From: CAZWSC01 sp964636385
GTDB lineage: Bacteria; Eisenbacteria; RBG-16-71-46; CAIMUX01
NCBI GenBank assembly: GCA_964636385.1
Contig: CAZWSC010000075.1
Coordinates: 1-49,551 of the forward strand
Direction: 5' to 3'
Length of the DNA: 49,551 nt
The translations under genes were made by a program, and so were the position numbers. Positions 1 to 8,242 of this stretch are shown here, piece after piece (the first letter of the stretch is position 1; each line of letters opens with the position of its first letter). The notes beneath the pieces are model-generated. The model made no database searches. It was not told where the DNA came from and saw nothing but the letters and a program-made list of their open reading frames with translations.

Positions 1-1
1 C

Positions 2-2563
2 CCCCCCCCCGCCTTGGCGGGCGGCCCCGCGGTGGCGGCGGCGGTGGGGCTGGGGGCGAGGCTGCAGCCGATTCCAGCCCACTGGGGGGACGGCCCACCT
101 GCCGCGTCCGCCCCCACGCTGATCAGGGTCCTGGACCGGGATGGTCTGCCGATCGCAGTGATCCGCAGAGCGGAACACCCCTTCATCCCTGCCTGTCTCA
201 ACCAGATAGATCCTCTCTTCGTCGAGGCGACCCTTGCCGCGGAGGACAGGCGGTTCTTCACTCACCCTGGCGTAGACCCCGCGGCGGCACTCAGGGCGGC
301 ATGGCAGAACATCCGCAGCGGCAGGATGATATCCGGTGGATCAACGCTCACCCAGCAACTGGTCAACCTCCTGGATGCTCAACCTCCCCCTGTCAATCAG
401 GGCGAGCACGGCCGGGACATCCGCGAATCTGCATGGGGCCGCAAGCTGCGCACAGCCTGGCTCGCCCTCGCCCTGGAGACGCGATGGAGCAAGAAGCATA
501 TCCTGGAGGCATACTTCAACCTCGCATCCTACGGCACCGACCTGCAGGGAGTGCGCGCCGCGTGCCGCACCTACTTCTCGCACGATCCCGACACGCTGAC
601 CCTGGAACAGGCCGCGCTTCTCGCCGCGCTTCCGCAGTCGCCTGTGAGGCTCGACCCCCGGCGCCGGCCGGCTGACGCCCGCACCGCACGCAACCGTGTA
701 CTGCAACGCATGAAGATCGATGGCGGGACTCGCAGCAATGCCGAGGCCCGCTCACTGGGAATAGTGGCTGCCCCCCCTGTTCCCGGCACGTCGATCGCCC
801 CGCACTGGATGGCGCGGCTTGCACAACTCCCGCATCAAGTCTGCGAAGTGCGCCTTCCGCTCGACAGGTCCCTGCAGATTGAAGCGTCGGCGGCGTTGCG
901 CGATGTGATGCTGGACCTGGAGGATCTCGGAGCCGATGCCGGAGGTGTTGTGGTCATACACAACAGCTCGGGAGAGATGCGGGCATCGGTCGGTTCCCCG
1001 GACTGGGAGCATCCCGGACACGGCCAGGTCGACGGGACCATGGCGCTGCGTCAGCCTGGCTCCGCCCTGAAGCCGTTCGCGTACGCCATGGCGTTCGAAC
1101 GCGGCCTGCGGCCGTCATCGATCCTTCCTGACCTGCCGTTGAGCCATCCAGGCACGGATGGAGTGTTCAGGCCGCGGAACTACTCCGGGCTACACAGGGG
1201 CCCGGTCCGCGCAAGGATTGCGCTCGCGAACTCGTGGAATGCGCCTGCAGTAGCCCTCCTTTCGGAGCTCGGTGCGGCTGAGTTCCTGGATCTTCTCCAC
1301 AGCCTCGGCCTGAACAGCCTCGATCGCCCGGCTGGCGAGTACGGCCTCGGCCTCATCCTGGGTGTCGGGGAGGTCACTCTCGCCGATCTGACCGCCGCAT
1401 ACGCCTGCCTCGCCCGCGGCGGGGTATTCTTCCCACGCATGGAGATCCTGGAAGCTCTGGACTCGGAGGGAAGCCCAGTGCCGAACCCGAACCCGGAGCA
1501 GTCCCGAACCCTGCATGACCCTGACGGGGCCACGGCTGCGCAAACTGCACCGCACCGGATCTTCGGCACCGACGCGTGTTTCCTGACCCTGTCGATTCTC
1601 TCCGATGAGGAGGCACGGGCGCCGGCATTCGGCCGCGGACCCCTCCTGACCTTCCCGTATGCCGCCGCCATCAAGACAGGGACATCAAGCGACTGGCGCG
1701 ACAACTGGGCTTTTGGTCTGACAGAGGAATGGACAGTCGGGGTATGGGTCGGAACAGCCGGTGGGGGACCGATGGACAGGGTATCCGGCACGAGGGGCGC
1801 ACTGCGCGTGATGCGCAAGTTGCTGGACTACCTCCACGAGGACTCGCCCGGGGACACGGGCCCCGATGACCCGACGGCCGCAGAGCCAGGCCGCTTCACC
1901 CCTCCCTGGGGGTTCGAACGACGCTGGATATGCGCCCTGTCTGGAATGCCTGCCGGACCCCGCTGCCCCGGCAGGGTACCGGAGTGGTTCAGCCTCAGTG
2001 ATCCGCAGAGCCGGGCATGCGACTGGCACCTGATTGTGGAGATCGACAGCGCCTCAGGCCTCCTGGCCAGGGAGTGCACACCTGAAGACCGAGTGCACGA
2101 AGCGCTGTTCGTGCAGAGCGGCAGCGTGGATCCGATCGGAAGCCCTCCCGGCATCTTCGAGCCATGGTTCCGGGAGCAGGGGCTGCCCCTTCCCCCGTCG
2201 CGGGCATCAGCTTGTGAATGCCTCGATCCGCAATGCCGGCCTCTTCACCGGCTGTCGCCCGGTCCACGGTTCGATGATGCCGCCCCCGCGTCAACAAGGA
2301 TCTGGAATCCCGTGGACGGTTCCGTCTACTTCATCGACCCCACTCTCCCCGCGGCACAGCAGGCGATCGCGCTGGAAGGCTCGGGCGATGGAGTCGAGCT
2401 GGTCTGGTTCGTGAACGGAGAGGAATACGCACGCACCCGGCATGGGGAGAGGGTGTTCTGGCCCCTCAGCCCTGGCTGCCACGAGATCGTCCTCAGGAGT
2501 CATGCACACGGCGGCCAGGCGCGTGTGGACGCAGTCCGGATCGTCGTGGAAGAGGGCGGGTAG
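2..2563 (+). CDS. pbpC: penicillin-binding protein 1C (5' partial)
   Basis: Bifunctional peptidoglycan glycosyltransferase/transpeptidase of the PBP1C class, acting on lipid II at the outer face of the inner membrane. The frame is open to the window edge, so the N-terminal membrane anchor is probably cut off; the first in-window start-like codon is a TTG at 14. Numbering from there, the GT51 domain has catalytic Glu77 in EDRRFF and the STLTQQL motif at 110-116. The transpeptidase domain has Ser350-x-x-Lys353 (SALK), Ser407-Trp-Asn409 and Lys554-Thr-Gly. The last ~60 residues resemble the C-terminal domain typical of PBP1C (BiPBP_C). A short Cys cluster (ACECLDPQC) lies between the transpeptidase and this tail and is unusual. 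PBP1C genes often follow an alpha-2-macroglobulin gene, which would be outside the window. Confidence 0.93.
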   Translation, partial: PPPALAGGPAVAAAVGLGARLQPIPAHWGDGPPAASAPTLIRVLDRDGLPIAVIRRAEHPFIPACLNQIDPLFVEATLAAEDRRFFTHPGVDPAAALRAAWQNIRSGRMISGGSTLTQQLVNLLDAQPPPVNQGEHGRDIRESAWGRKLRTAWLALALETRWSKKHILEAYFNLASYGTDLQGVRAACRTYFSHDPDTLTLEQAALLAALPQSPVRLDPRRRPADARTARNRVLQRMKIDGGTRSNAEARSLGIVAAPPVPGTSIAPHWMARLAQLPHQVCEVRLPLDRSLQIEASAALRDVMLDLEDLGADAGGVVVIHNSSGEMRASVGSPDWEHPGHGQVDGTMALRQPGSALKPFAYAMAFERGLRPSSILPDLPLSHPGTDGVFRPRNYSGLHRGPVRARIALANSWNAPAVALLSELGAAEFLDLLHSLGLNSLDRPAGEYGLGLILGVGEVTLADLTAAYACLARGGVFFPRMEILEALDSEGSPVPNPNPEQSRTLHDPDGATAAQTAPHRIFGTDACFLTLSILSDEEARAPAFGRGPLLTFPYAAAIKTGTSSDWRDNWAFGLTEEWTVGVWVGTAGGGPMDRVSGTRGALRVMRKLLDYLHEDSPGDTGPDDPTAAEPGRFTPPWGFERRWICALSGMPAGPRCPGRVPEWFSLSDPQSRACDWHLIVEIDSASGLLARECTPEDRVHEALFVQSGSVDPIGSPPGIFEPWFREQGLPLPPSRASACECLDPQCRPLHRLSPGPRFDDAAPASTRIWNPVDGSVYFIDPTLPAAQQAIALEGSGDGVELVWFVNGEEYARTRHGERVFWPLSPGCHEIVLRSHAHGGQARVDAVRIVVEEGG

Positions 2564-2594
2564 CCGGGCAGCCGCAACAACAACTGCAGAAAGA

Positions 2595-2639
2595 CGGCTG
2601 CACTCCCGCGGCGGGAATCCGCACTCCGGAATGCAGCCG
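2595..2639. terminator. nested hairpins between convergent genes
   Basis: An outer 8-bp inverted repeat (CGGCTGCA at 2595-2602, TGCAGCCG at 2632-2639) encloses a tight hairpin TCCCGCGGCGGGA at 2604-2616. It lies between the stop of the PBP1C gene and the stop of the convergent GAPDH gene, where a bidirectional terminator is expected. There is no clear U-tract, so the function is inferred from position and structure. Confidence 0.45.
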
Positions 2640-2651
2640 CCCTCAGCCCGT

Positions 2652-3656
2652 CTACAGTTGTCTGGCCATCAGGTCAACAAGGTCGGTAACGCGGCAGGAG
2701 TAGCCCCACTCGTTGTCATACCAGATCAGGGTCTTCAGGAACCTGTCCGTAATTGCGTGTGTGCCCTGGGAGTCGAAGATTGCCGAGTGGGTGTTGCCGA
2801 TCACATCGGAGGAGACAATGGGCTCCTCGGTGTACTCGACGATCCTCTTCAGCCTTCCCTCGGCCTCCCTGCGGACCGCCTCATTCACGGACTCGATCGT
2901 GACGGGCTTCTCGGTCTCCACCACGAAGTCAACGATCGAACCGTCGGGAACCGGAACGCGGATCGCCATCCCGTCCAGCTTTCCCTTCAGCTCCGGAATC
3001 ACCTTGCCGACCGCACGTGCGGCACCGGTCGTTGTGGGGATGATGTTCTCGGCCGCAGCCCGGGAACGTCGGAAGTCGGAGTGGGGCACATCAGCCAGCC
3101 GCTGATCATTTGTGTAAGCGTGGACCGTGGTCATGATCCCCTTGACGATCCCGAAGTTTTCGTGCACGACCTTCGCTATCGGAGCGAGGCAGTTGGTTGT
3201 GCATGACGCATTGGAGACGATCCGGTGCTCCGGCTTCAGGGACCCCTCGTTGACCCCGATGACAATCATGTTGTCGATTTCGTCCTTGGGAGGAACGGTC
3301 AGGATTACCCGCTTAGCGCCCGAGTCCAGATGTTTCTCAAGGTCGTTCCTGCTGCGGAAGCGGCCCGTCGCCTCAACGACGATGTCGACACCCATCTCCT
3401 TCCAGGGAAGTGACGCGGGATCGGCATGTGCGAGCATTCGAGTGCGCTGCCTGCCGGCCTGCATGTACCCGTCCTCGACACTCAGGTCGCCCCGGAAGAT
3501 TCCCATCACCGTGTCGAACCTCAGGAGATAAGCCAGCGACTTGTCATCAGCCAGGTCGTTTATCGCCACGACCTCGGTATCGTCACGGTCGGAAAGGATG
3601 CGGTAGACCGCGCGCCCTATGCGGCCGAATCCGTTGATTGCGATCCTCACTGCCAC
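2652..3656 (-). CDS. gap: glyceraldehyde-3-phosphate dehydrogenase, type I (canonical copy)
   Basis: NAD-dependent glyceraldehyde-3-phosphate dehydrogenase of glycolysis/gluconeogenesis, cytoplasmic, 334 aa (normal family length). The Rossmann motif GFGRIGR is at 9-15, with an acidic residue in AINDL that favours NAD. Catalytic Cys152 sits in SNASCTTN and the partner His179 precedes AYTNDQ. The phosphate-site residues are intact: Thr210-Gly211 in PTTTGAA and Arg233 in AIRVP. The C-terminal YDNEWGY signature is present. It is the second gene of a tandem pair: the paralogue upstream ends 4 nt before this start, so the two are almost certainly co-transcribed. Which copy works in which direction of the pathway cannot be told from sequence alone. 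Confidence 0.97.
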   Translation of the reverse strand: MAVRIAINGFGRIGRAVYRILSDRDDTEVVAINDLADDKSLAYLLRFDTVMGIFRGDLSVEDGYMQAGRQRTRMLAHADPASLPWKEMGVDIVVEATGRFRSRNDLEKHLDSGAKRVILTVPPKDEIDNMIVIGVNEGSLKPEHRIVSNASCTTNCLAPIAKVVHENFGIVKGIMTTVHAYTNDQRLADVPHSDFRRSRAAAENIIPTTTGAARAVGKVIPELKGKLDGMAIRVPVPDGSIVDFVVETEKPVTIESVNEAVRREAEGRLKRIVEYTEEPIVSSDVIGNTHSAIFDSQGTHAITDRFLKTLIWYDNEWGYSCRVTDLVDLMARQL

Positions 3657-3660
3657 GGTC

Positions 3661-4674
3661 TCACCTCCCCGATGTCAGGGCGTCCAGCCGGTGGATCAGC
3701 TCCACTACCCGGGTGGCGTACCCCCAACCGTTGTCGTACCAGGTCAAGGTCTTCAACAGGTTTCCCCCGACCACCGATGTGGCCATGGAGTCGAAGATGG
3801 CCGAGTGCGGATTACCGATCACATCCGAGGACACGATCGGTTCGGTCGTGTACTCGACGATCGCCCTGTAGTCACTGGCCGCCGCACTCCAGACTACCTC
3901 GTTCACCTCGGTCGGGGTCACGTCCCGCTTCATCTGCGTCGTGAAATCGATCACCGATCCGTCCGGAACCGGGACGTTCATGGCTATGCCGCTCAGCCTG
4001 CCCTTCAGCTCGGGGATGATCTTCTCCACTGCCTGCGGGGACCAGGTCTCCGTCGGGATGATGTTCTCGGCTGCGGCCCTGGACCGCCTCATCTCACTGC
4101 CGGGAACATCGGCCAGTCGCTGGTCATTGGTGTAGGCGTGTACCGAGCTGATGAACCCCCTCTCGATGCCGAAGGCTGTGTTCAGTATCTTCGCTATCGG
4201 AGCCACTGCATTGGCGGTACAGGATGCGTTGGAGATTATCCGGTGCTGCGGCCGGAGAAGGTCGTCGTTCACCCCCATCACAACCACCATGTCAATCTCG
4301 TCACGGGGAGGGACGGTCAGGATCACCTGGCGCGCTCCCGCATCGAGGTGCTTCTTAAGAAGATCCCTCGTCCTGTACTTGCCGGTGGCCTCCACAACGA
4401 TGTCGATCCCCAGGGCTGCCCAGTCAACCTCGCCCGGCTCCCTCTTCGTAATCATCTGGATCTGCCTGCCCCTCAGGTACATCGCATTCTCCTTGACCGA
4501 AAACGGCTCGGAGAAGCGGCCGTGCACCGTGTCGAAGCGGAGCAGGTACTCAAGCGCCTTCGGATCGGCGATATCCACTATCGCCGCGATGTCGATGTCC
4601 CGGGCCCTGTTGGCGATCCGGAAGACGTTCCGGCCTATCCTGCCGAAGCCCATGATTCCCACGCGAACGCTCAT
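3661..4674 (-). CDS. GAPDH paralogue with altered phosphate-binding site
   Basis: A 337-aa member of the GAPDH family, first gene of the pair. The NAD-binding GFGRIGR motif, catalytic Cys152 (NASCTAN) and His179 are all kept, so a thiohemiacetal dehydrogenase mechanism is likely. Compared with its neighbour, the Gly after Thr210 is Trp211 (PTETWSP instead of PTTTGAA), and the Arg of the substrate-phosphate site is Asn233 (AMNVP instead of AIRVP). The YDNEWGY box reads YDNGWGY. In the family these positions hold the substrate C3 phosphate and inorganic phosphate. The enzyme may therefore use a different aldehyde or acyl acceptor (erythrose-4-phosphate dehydrogenases also vary near this loop), or be a diverged glycolytic isozyme. 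A strong ribosome site (AAGGAGG) precedes the ATG. Confidence 0.9.
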   Translation of the reverse strand: MSVRVGIMGFGRIGRNVFRIANRARDIDIAAIVDIADPKALEYLLRFDTVHGRFSEPFSVKENAMYLRGRQIQMITKREPGEVDWAALGIDIVVEATGKYRTRDLLKKHLDAGARQVILTVPPRDEIDMVVVMGVNDDLLRPQHRIISNASCTANAVAPIAKILNTAFGIERGFISSVHAYTNDQRLADVPGSEMRRSRAAAENIIPTETWSPQAVEKIIPELKGRLSGIAMNVPVPDGSVIDFTTQMKRDVTPTEVNEVVWSAAASDYRAIVEYTTEPIVSSDVIGNPHSAIFDSMATSVVGGNLLKTLTWYDNGWGYATRVVELIHRLDALTSGR

Positions 4675-4876
4675 TGGAATCCAACCTCCTTGTCATCCGG
4701 CCTGCCGCGGTCATGCCTGGCCGGGCTTGAAGCTTCGAGCTGTCCCTGACTCCGTACCTGGTGGAACATACTATCGGCAGGCGGCCATGGGAAGCGCACA
4801 CGACACTGTCCATGGTCGGCCCGGGATTCGATGAATTGCCGGAATCGTCCGACGGTGCTACCGTCAATCCATGCGT

Positions 4877-4903
4877 CTCTGGTTCCTGGTCTCCGAACCA
4901 GAG
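4877..4903 (+). promoter_or_regulatory. perfect 9-bp hairpin in the 5' leader of the TPR gene
   Basis: CTCTGGTTC (4877-4885), a 9-nt loop, then GAACCAGAG (4895-4903) form a perfect stem just upstream of the AAGGAGG ribosome site at about 4914-4920. The 254-bp gap is shared with the divergent GAPDH operon. The hairpin could stabilise the leader, act in translational control, or be an operator; the sequence does not decide. Confidence 0.4.
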
Positions 4904-4928
4904 CCCCCAACCATAAGGAGGATCAGGC

Positions 4929-6176
4929 ATGATGAGTCAATGCATTGGGCGGCAGATGGTTCTGGCATCAGCGGTGTTTGTGGCACTGCTCGCAGGCACG
5001 ACGGAGGCAGCTCATGCCGGCGCAGCCTCACGGCATCTTGCGGGGGCGGTCACCGTTCACATCATCGATGCTGGCGGTGCCCCACTCCGACGCGTGAACG
5101 GCACCATGCTGAACGAGGGCGTTGTCGTCCCCAGCTCTTCCCTGACAGGCGCGGCATCCGCACAGATCATCGCCCGCGACGGCAGCCGCTGGGAGAGCCA
5201 CAATGTCCTCGCCGTCCATTCCCCGGTTGGTATCGCACTCCTCGAGATGCCGGATCGTCCCCCCTTCGCCATCGAGTTTCCCGGCAGCGGAGCCTTCATG
5301 CCGGGAAGCAAGGCGACTCTCATGGCCGGACCGGGTGGCGAAACAGATTCCTTAACAGTCACCATACAGCGTGCCTTCTCCCTCAGGGATGGAACCGACT
5401 TCATACCGGTCAAGCCGGGCCTGGCAGGAGCTGCCCCCTGCATAGGCCGCGACGGTCGCTTCCTCGGCGTAAGCGGCGATCTGTCCGAGGGCGAGTTTTC
5501 GCTCGGCTACATCGTTCCCATGGCTTCAGTCCGGGTTGTTGTCGGCTCACGTGGCGCTCCGATTCCGATCTCCACGGTCGGCGCTGAGGTTATCACCGCC
5601 CCGTTCGAGGACCGAACCTCAGCCTATGGCCTGACCTTCAGGGGGGCGATCCTGCAGGTCATGGGAGATCCGGAGGACGCCAGAAACTTCCTGACGCTTG
5701 CGCTCAGGGTAGACCCCGAATCGCCAAACGCACATTTCTGGATGGGCCGCCTTCTGTTCACGGAGGATGAGTACCAGGCGGCTGCCGAGAGCTTCATGAG
5801 GGCGGGCCGCCACGACCCCGCATATCACATGGCCTGGCACCTGGCAGGGGCGGCGTACAACCAGGCGGGGCGATTCGACGACGCCGTGGAGATGTACATG
5901 AAGGCGCTGGATGTGGACCCCAACTCGGCGATGACCCTCTCCAACCTCGGAGGAGCATACTTCAACCAGCAGCGATACGAGAAGGCCATCGAGTCGTACA
6001 GAAAGTCGATCCAGGTGGATCCGCGGTCCCAGAACGGCCTGGCCTTCTTCAACCTTGCCATGACATACAGCACCATGGGTCGAAGAGCGGAGGCCGAAGA
6101 TGTCTACCGGGAGATGCTGGAGATCAACCCCGACGGCGCGGCGCGTCTTCGAAGGCAGTTGGACTCCTCCAGATAG
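4929..6176 (+). CDS. secreted protein: trypsin/HtrA-like fold without catalytic triad, plus TPR repeats
   Basis: 415 aa, with an N-terminal signal peptide (hydrophobic ~10-25, Ala-x-Ala-like cleavage near 30). Residues ~38-205 follow the order of an HtrA-type serine protease domain: a GTMLNEGVVV strand where these enzymes have 'GSGFIIDxxGYIVTNAHV', an AVHSPVGIALLEM strand where 'DLALLKV' is expected, and PGLAGAAPCIGRDGRFLGV where 'GNSGGPLFD' is expected. At each place the catalytic residue is absent (no His, no Asp, Ala for Ser), so it looks like a pseudoprotease. Residues ~245-405 are four to five TPR units (e.g. AWHLAGAAYNQAGRFDDAV), usually protein-binding. The start is supported by AAGGAGG 9 nt upstream. 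A periplasmic scaffold is inferred; the protease resemblance is by eye. Confidence 0.72.
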   Translation: MMSQCIGRQMVLASAVFVALLAGTTEAAHAGAASRHLAGAVTVHIIDAGGAPLRRVNGTMLNEGVVVPSSSLTGAASAQIIARDGSRWESHNVLAVHSPVGIALLEMPDRPPFAIEFPGSGAFMPGSKATLMAGPGGETDSLTVTIQRAFSLRDGTDFIPVKPGLAGAAPCIGRDGRFLGVSGDLSEGEFSLGYIVPMASVRVVVGSRGAPIPISTVGAEVITAPFEDRTSAYGLTFRGAILQVMGDPEDARNFLTLALRVDPESPNAHFWMGRLLFTEDEYQAAAESFMRAGRHDPAYHMAWHLAGAAYNQAGRFDDAVEMYMKALDVDPNSAMTLSNLGGAYFNQQRYEKAIESYRKSIQVDPRSQNGLAFFNLAMTYSTMGRRAEAEDVYREMLEINPDGAARLRRQLDSSR

Positions 6177-6207
6177 CCGTATGCGGAGCACCTGCCCGCG
6201 GAACCGG

Positions 6208-8184
6208 CTACCTGCGGCCCCTTGAGGCGACAGCCCAGTAGGCCGCCACAGCGACAAGGAAGACGGGCACCGACACCCGGACAGACCCGCCCAGGTCCGG
6301 CAGGAGGCCTGGCACGAGCGTGAGAGGGATCGCCAGCAGAATTCCCAGAATCGCCTCTCCGGCAATCAGGCCCGAGCCGAAGAGGATCCCCCGGTCATGT
6401 GGTCTGGATGTCGGCGCACCATCCCGTCCCTTCTGCCGGGTGCGCGAACCGTCCGGTGCCGCACCCGCTGGAGTCCTCTCCCTACCGATGCGTCTGTCCA
6501 GCACTGAACGCATCAGACCGCCGATCAGGATCGGGATCGACAGCGAGAACGGCAGGTACAGCCCCACCGCCATGGGCATGATGTGCGCCCGGAAGACACT
6601 CCCTCTCTTCTCCAGGACAAGGTCCGCACCGATGATACCGAGCCCGATCAGCCCCCCCAGGCCGATCATCCGCCAGGGCAGGGTGCCGTCTCCGAAAAAC
6701 CCATTCGTCAGGGAGGCAAAGAGCGCGGCCTGCGGCGCCCTCAGGCTTCCCGGCTCTCCGGTCCCGATCCCGTAAGCGTGGTGCAGCAGTGTAAGAATGG
6801 GTGCGAAGAAGAATGCGGGCGCCAGAGCGGCGGCAATCTCCATCCACTGCTGCTTCCTCGGAGTGGCTCCGACGAGGAGACCTGTCTTCAGATCCTGTGC
6901 AATGTCCCCGGATGTGCAGGTGGCGCAGCAGACCACCCCGGCCACTCCAAGTGTCGCCAGTATGGCCGACTCCCCCCTTATGCCCAGCGCAAGTAGAACC
7001 CCGGCCGCCAGGAGCAGGGCGCAGATCGTCATACCCGACACGGGCGAGTTGGATGAACCGACGAGTCCCGCAATGTAGGTCGCAACAGCCACGAAGAGAA
7101 AGGCCGCAACCACCATCACGATGGTGGTGACCCCTGCGATCGGAGCGCTCCCGACCATGTGATCGTAGAAGAGGAATGTTCCGAAGACGGCGAGCAGAAA
7201 CAGTATCAGAAGCTGCGCGAAAGGCATGTCCTGTGCCGTGCGCGGCCGCACGTCGCTGCCGCCCGGTGCGGGGCGCACACCCCGCAGCCCGGTGATCCCC
7301 GCAACTATTCCCTTCCGGACCGACCAGATCGAGTAGATGCCGCCAACCAGCATTGCACCGACACCCATGTAGCGGACCTGATCCGACCAGAGATCCCAGG
7401 CGACATCCAGGGCGGAGTCTCCCGGTCCCACTCCACCCATGAGCGGGATGGCAACGAGCCAGCCTATGGCGCCGCCCAGAAAGATCAGAACGGAGATGTG
7501 AATGTTCACGATGTATCCCACAGCCATAAGGGCGAGGCTCATGTCCGATCCGAAATAGACCACACGCCTCCCTGCGGAGGTCGCGCCCTCCACGACTGCC
7601 GACACTGCATTCACCCCGGATACAAGAAACTTGAACACCGCGCCTGTACCGAGACCAAGCACAATCGCCCTGACCCCTGATCCTCCCTCCTCTCCCGCGA
7701 CGAGAACCTCCGCGCATGCAACGCCCTCGGGGTATATCAGATCCTTCCGCTCCACTATCAGGGCGCGCCGCATCGGAACCATGAACAGAATCCCGAGGAT
7801 CCCGCCGAGGAGCACGATCAGGGTGGTTGGCCAGAAACGGAAATCCTGCCAGGCTCCGACAAGCACGAGGGCGGGCACCGTGAAGATGACCCCGGCAGCC
7901 AGACTCTCTCCGGTCGACGCCATTGTCTGAACGATGTTGTTCTCCAGGATCGAGCCGCGCCTCAGCATGCCCCGCAGTATGGCCATGCTGATGACCGCCG
8001 CCGGAATTGATGCACTGACCGTCATGCCCGCATAGAGACCGAGGTAGGTGTTGGCCGCCCCCATCACGATGCTCATCAGGATCCCCAGTATCACAGCCGC
8101 CGCTGTGATCTCGGGGATGCCCCTTTCAGCCGGTATCAAAGGTGGTTTGTGCGATCTTCCGGACCCGTTCCTTGAAGGCGCCAT
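6208..8184 (-). CDS. OPT-family oligopeptide/metal-chelate transporter
   Basis: 658-aa polytopic inner-membrane protein of the OPT (oligopeptide transporter/YSL-related) family, which moves peptides or metal-chelates with protons. About 15-16 hydrophobic helices span the protein. The family's early block is clear: a first helix with GAANTYLGLYAGMTVSASIP, then ENNIVQTMASTGESLAAG around residues 80-100. A polar loop of about 25 residues near 565-590 carries Arg/Gly-rich sequence. AGGGAGG precedes the ATG. Its stop lies 31 nt from that of the convergent TPR gene. The decarboxylase upstream on the same strand ends 58 nt before this start, so the two may be co-transcribed; a link between amino-acid or peptide uptake and decarboxylation is an inference. 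Confidence 0.9.
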   Translation of the reverse strand: MAPSRNGSGRSHKPPLIPAERGIPEITAAAVILGILMSIVMGAANTYLGLYAGMTVSASIPAAVISMAILRGMLRRGSILENNIVQTMASTGESLAAGVIFTVPALVLVGAWQDFRFWPTTLIVLLGGILGILFMVPMRRALIVERKDLIYPEGVACAEVLVAGEEGGSGVRAIVLGLGTGAVFKFLVSGVNAVSAVVEGATSAGRRVVYFGSDMSLALMAVGYIVNIHISVLIFLGGAIGWLVAIPLMGGVGPGDSALDVAWDLWSDQVRYMGVGAMLVGGIYSIWSVRKGIVAGITGLRGVRPAPGGSDVRPRTAQDMPFAQLLILFLLAVFGTFLFYDHMVGSAPIAGVTTIVMVVAAFLFVAVATYIAGLVGSSNSPVSGMTICALLLAAGVLLALGIRGESAILATLGVAGVVCCATCTSGDIAQDLKTGLLVGATPRKQQWMEIAAALAPAFFFAPILTLLHHAYGIGTGEPGSLRAPQAALFASLTNGFFGDGTLPWRMIGLGGLIGLGIIGADLVLEKRGSVFRAHIMPMAVGLYLPFSLSIPILIGGLMRSVLDRRIGRERTPAGAAPDGSRTRQKGRDGAPTSRPHDRGILFGSGLIAGEAILGILLAIPLTLVPGLLPDLGGSVRVSVPVFLVAVAAYWAVASRGRR

Positions 8185-8242
8185 TCATCCTCCCTTGAGT
8201 GCGGCCGTGGCGGTTGGCCCAGGCCGGCAGACTCGCAACCCG

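Noticed and set aside
1..10. C10 run at the window start as a feature
   Set aside because: Too close to the edge to interpret; may be coding (prolines) or an assembly artefact.
1905..1925. tRNA T-loop-like GGGTTCGAA
   Set aside because: Inside the PBP1C coding frame with no cloverleaf around it.
14..2563. TTG at 14 as the true start of the PBP1C gene
   Set aside because: The frame is open to the window edge and the membrane anchor is missing, so the gene most likely begins outside.
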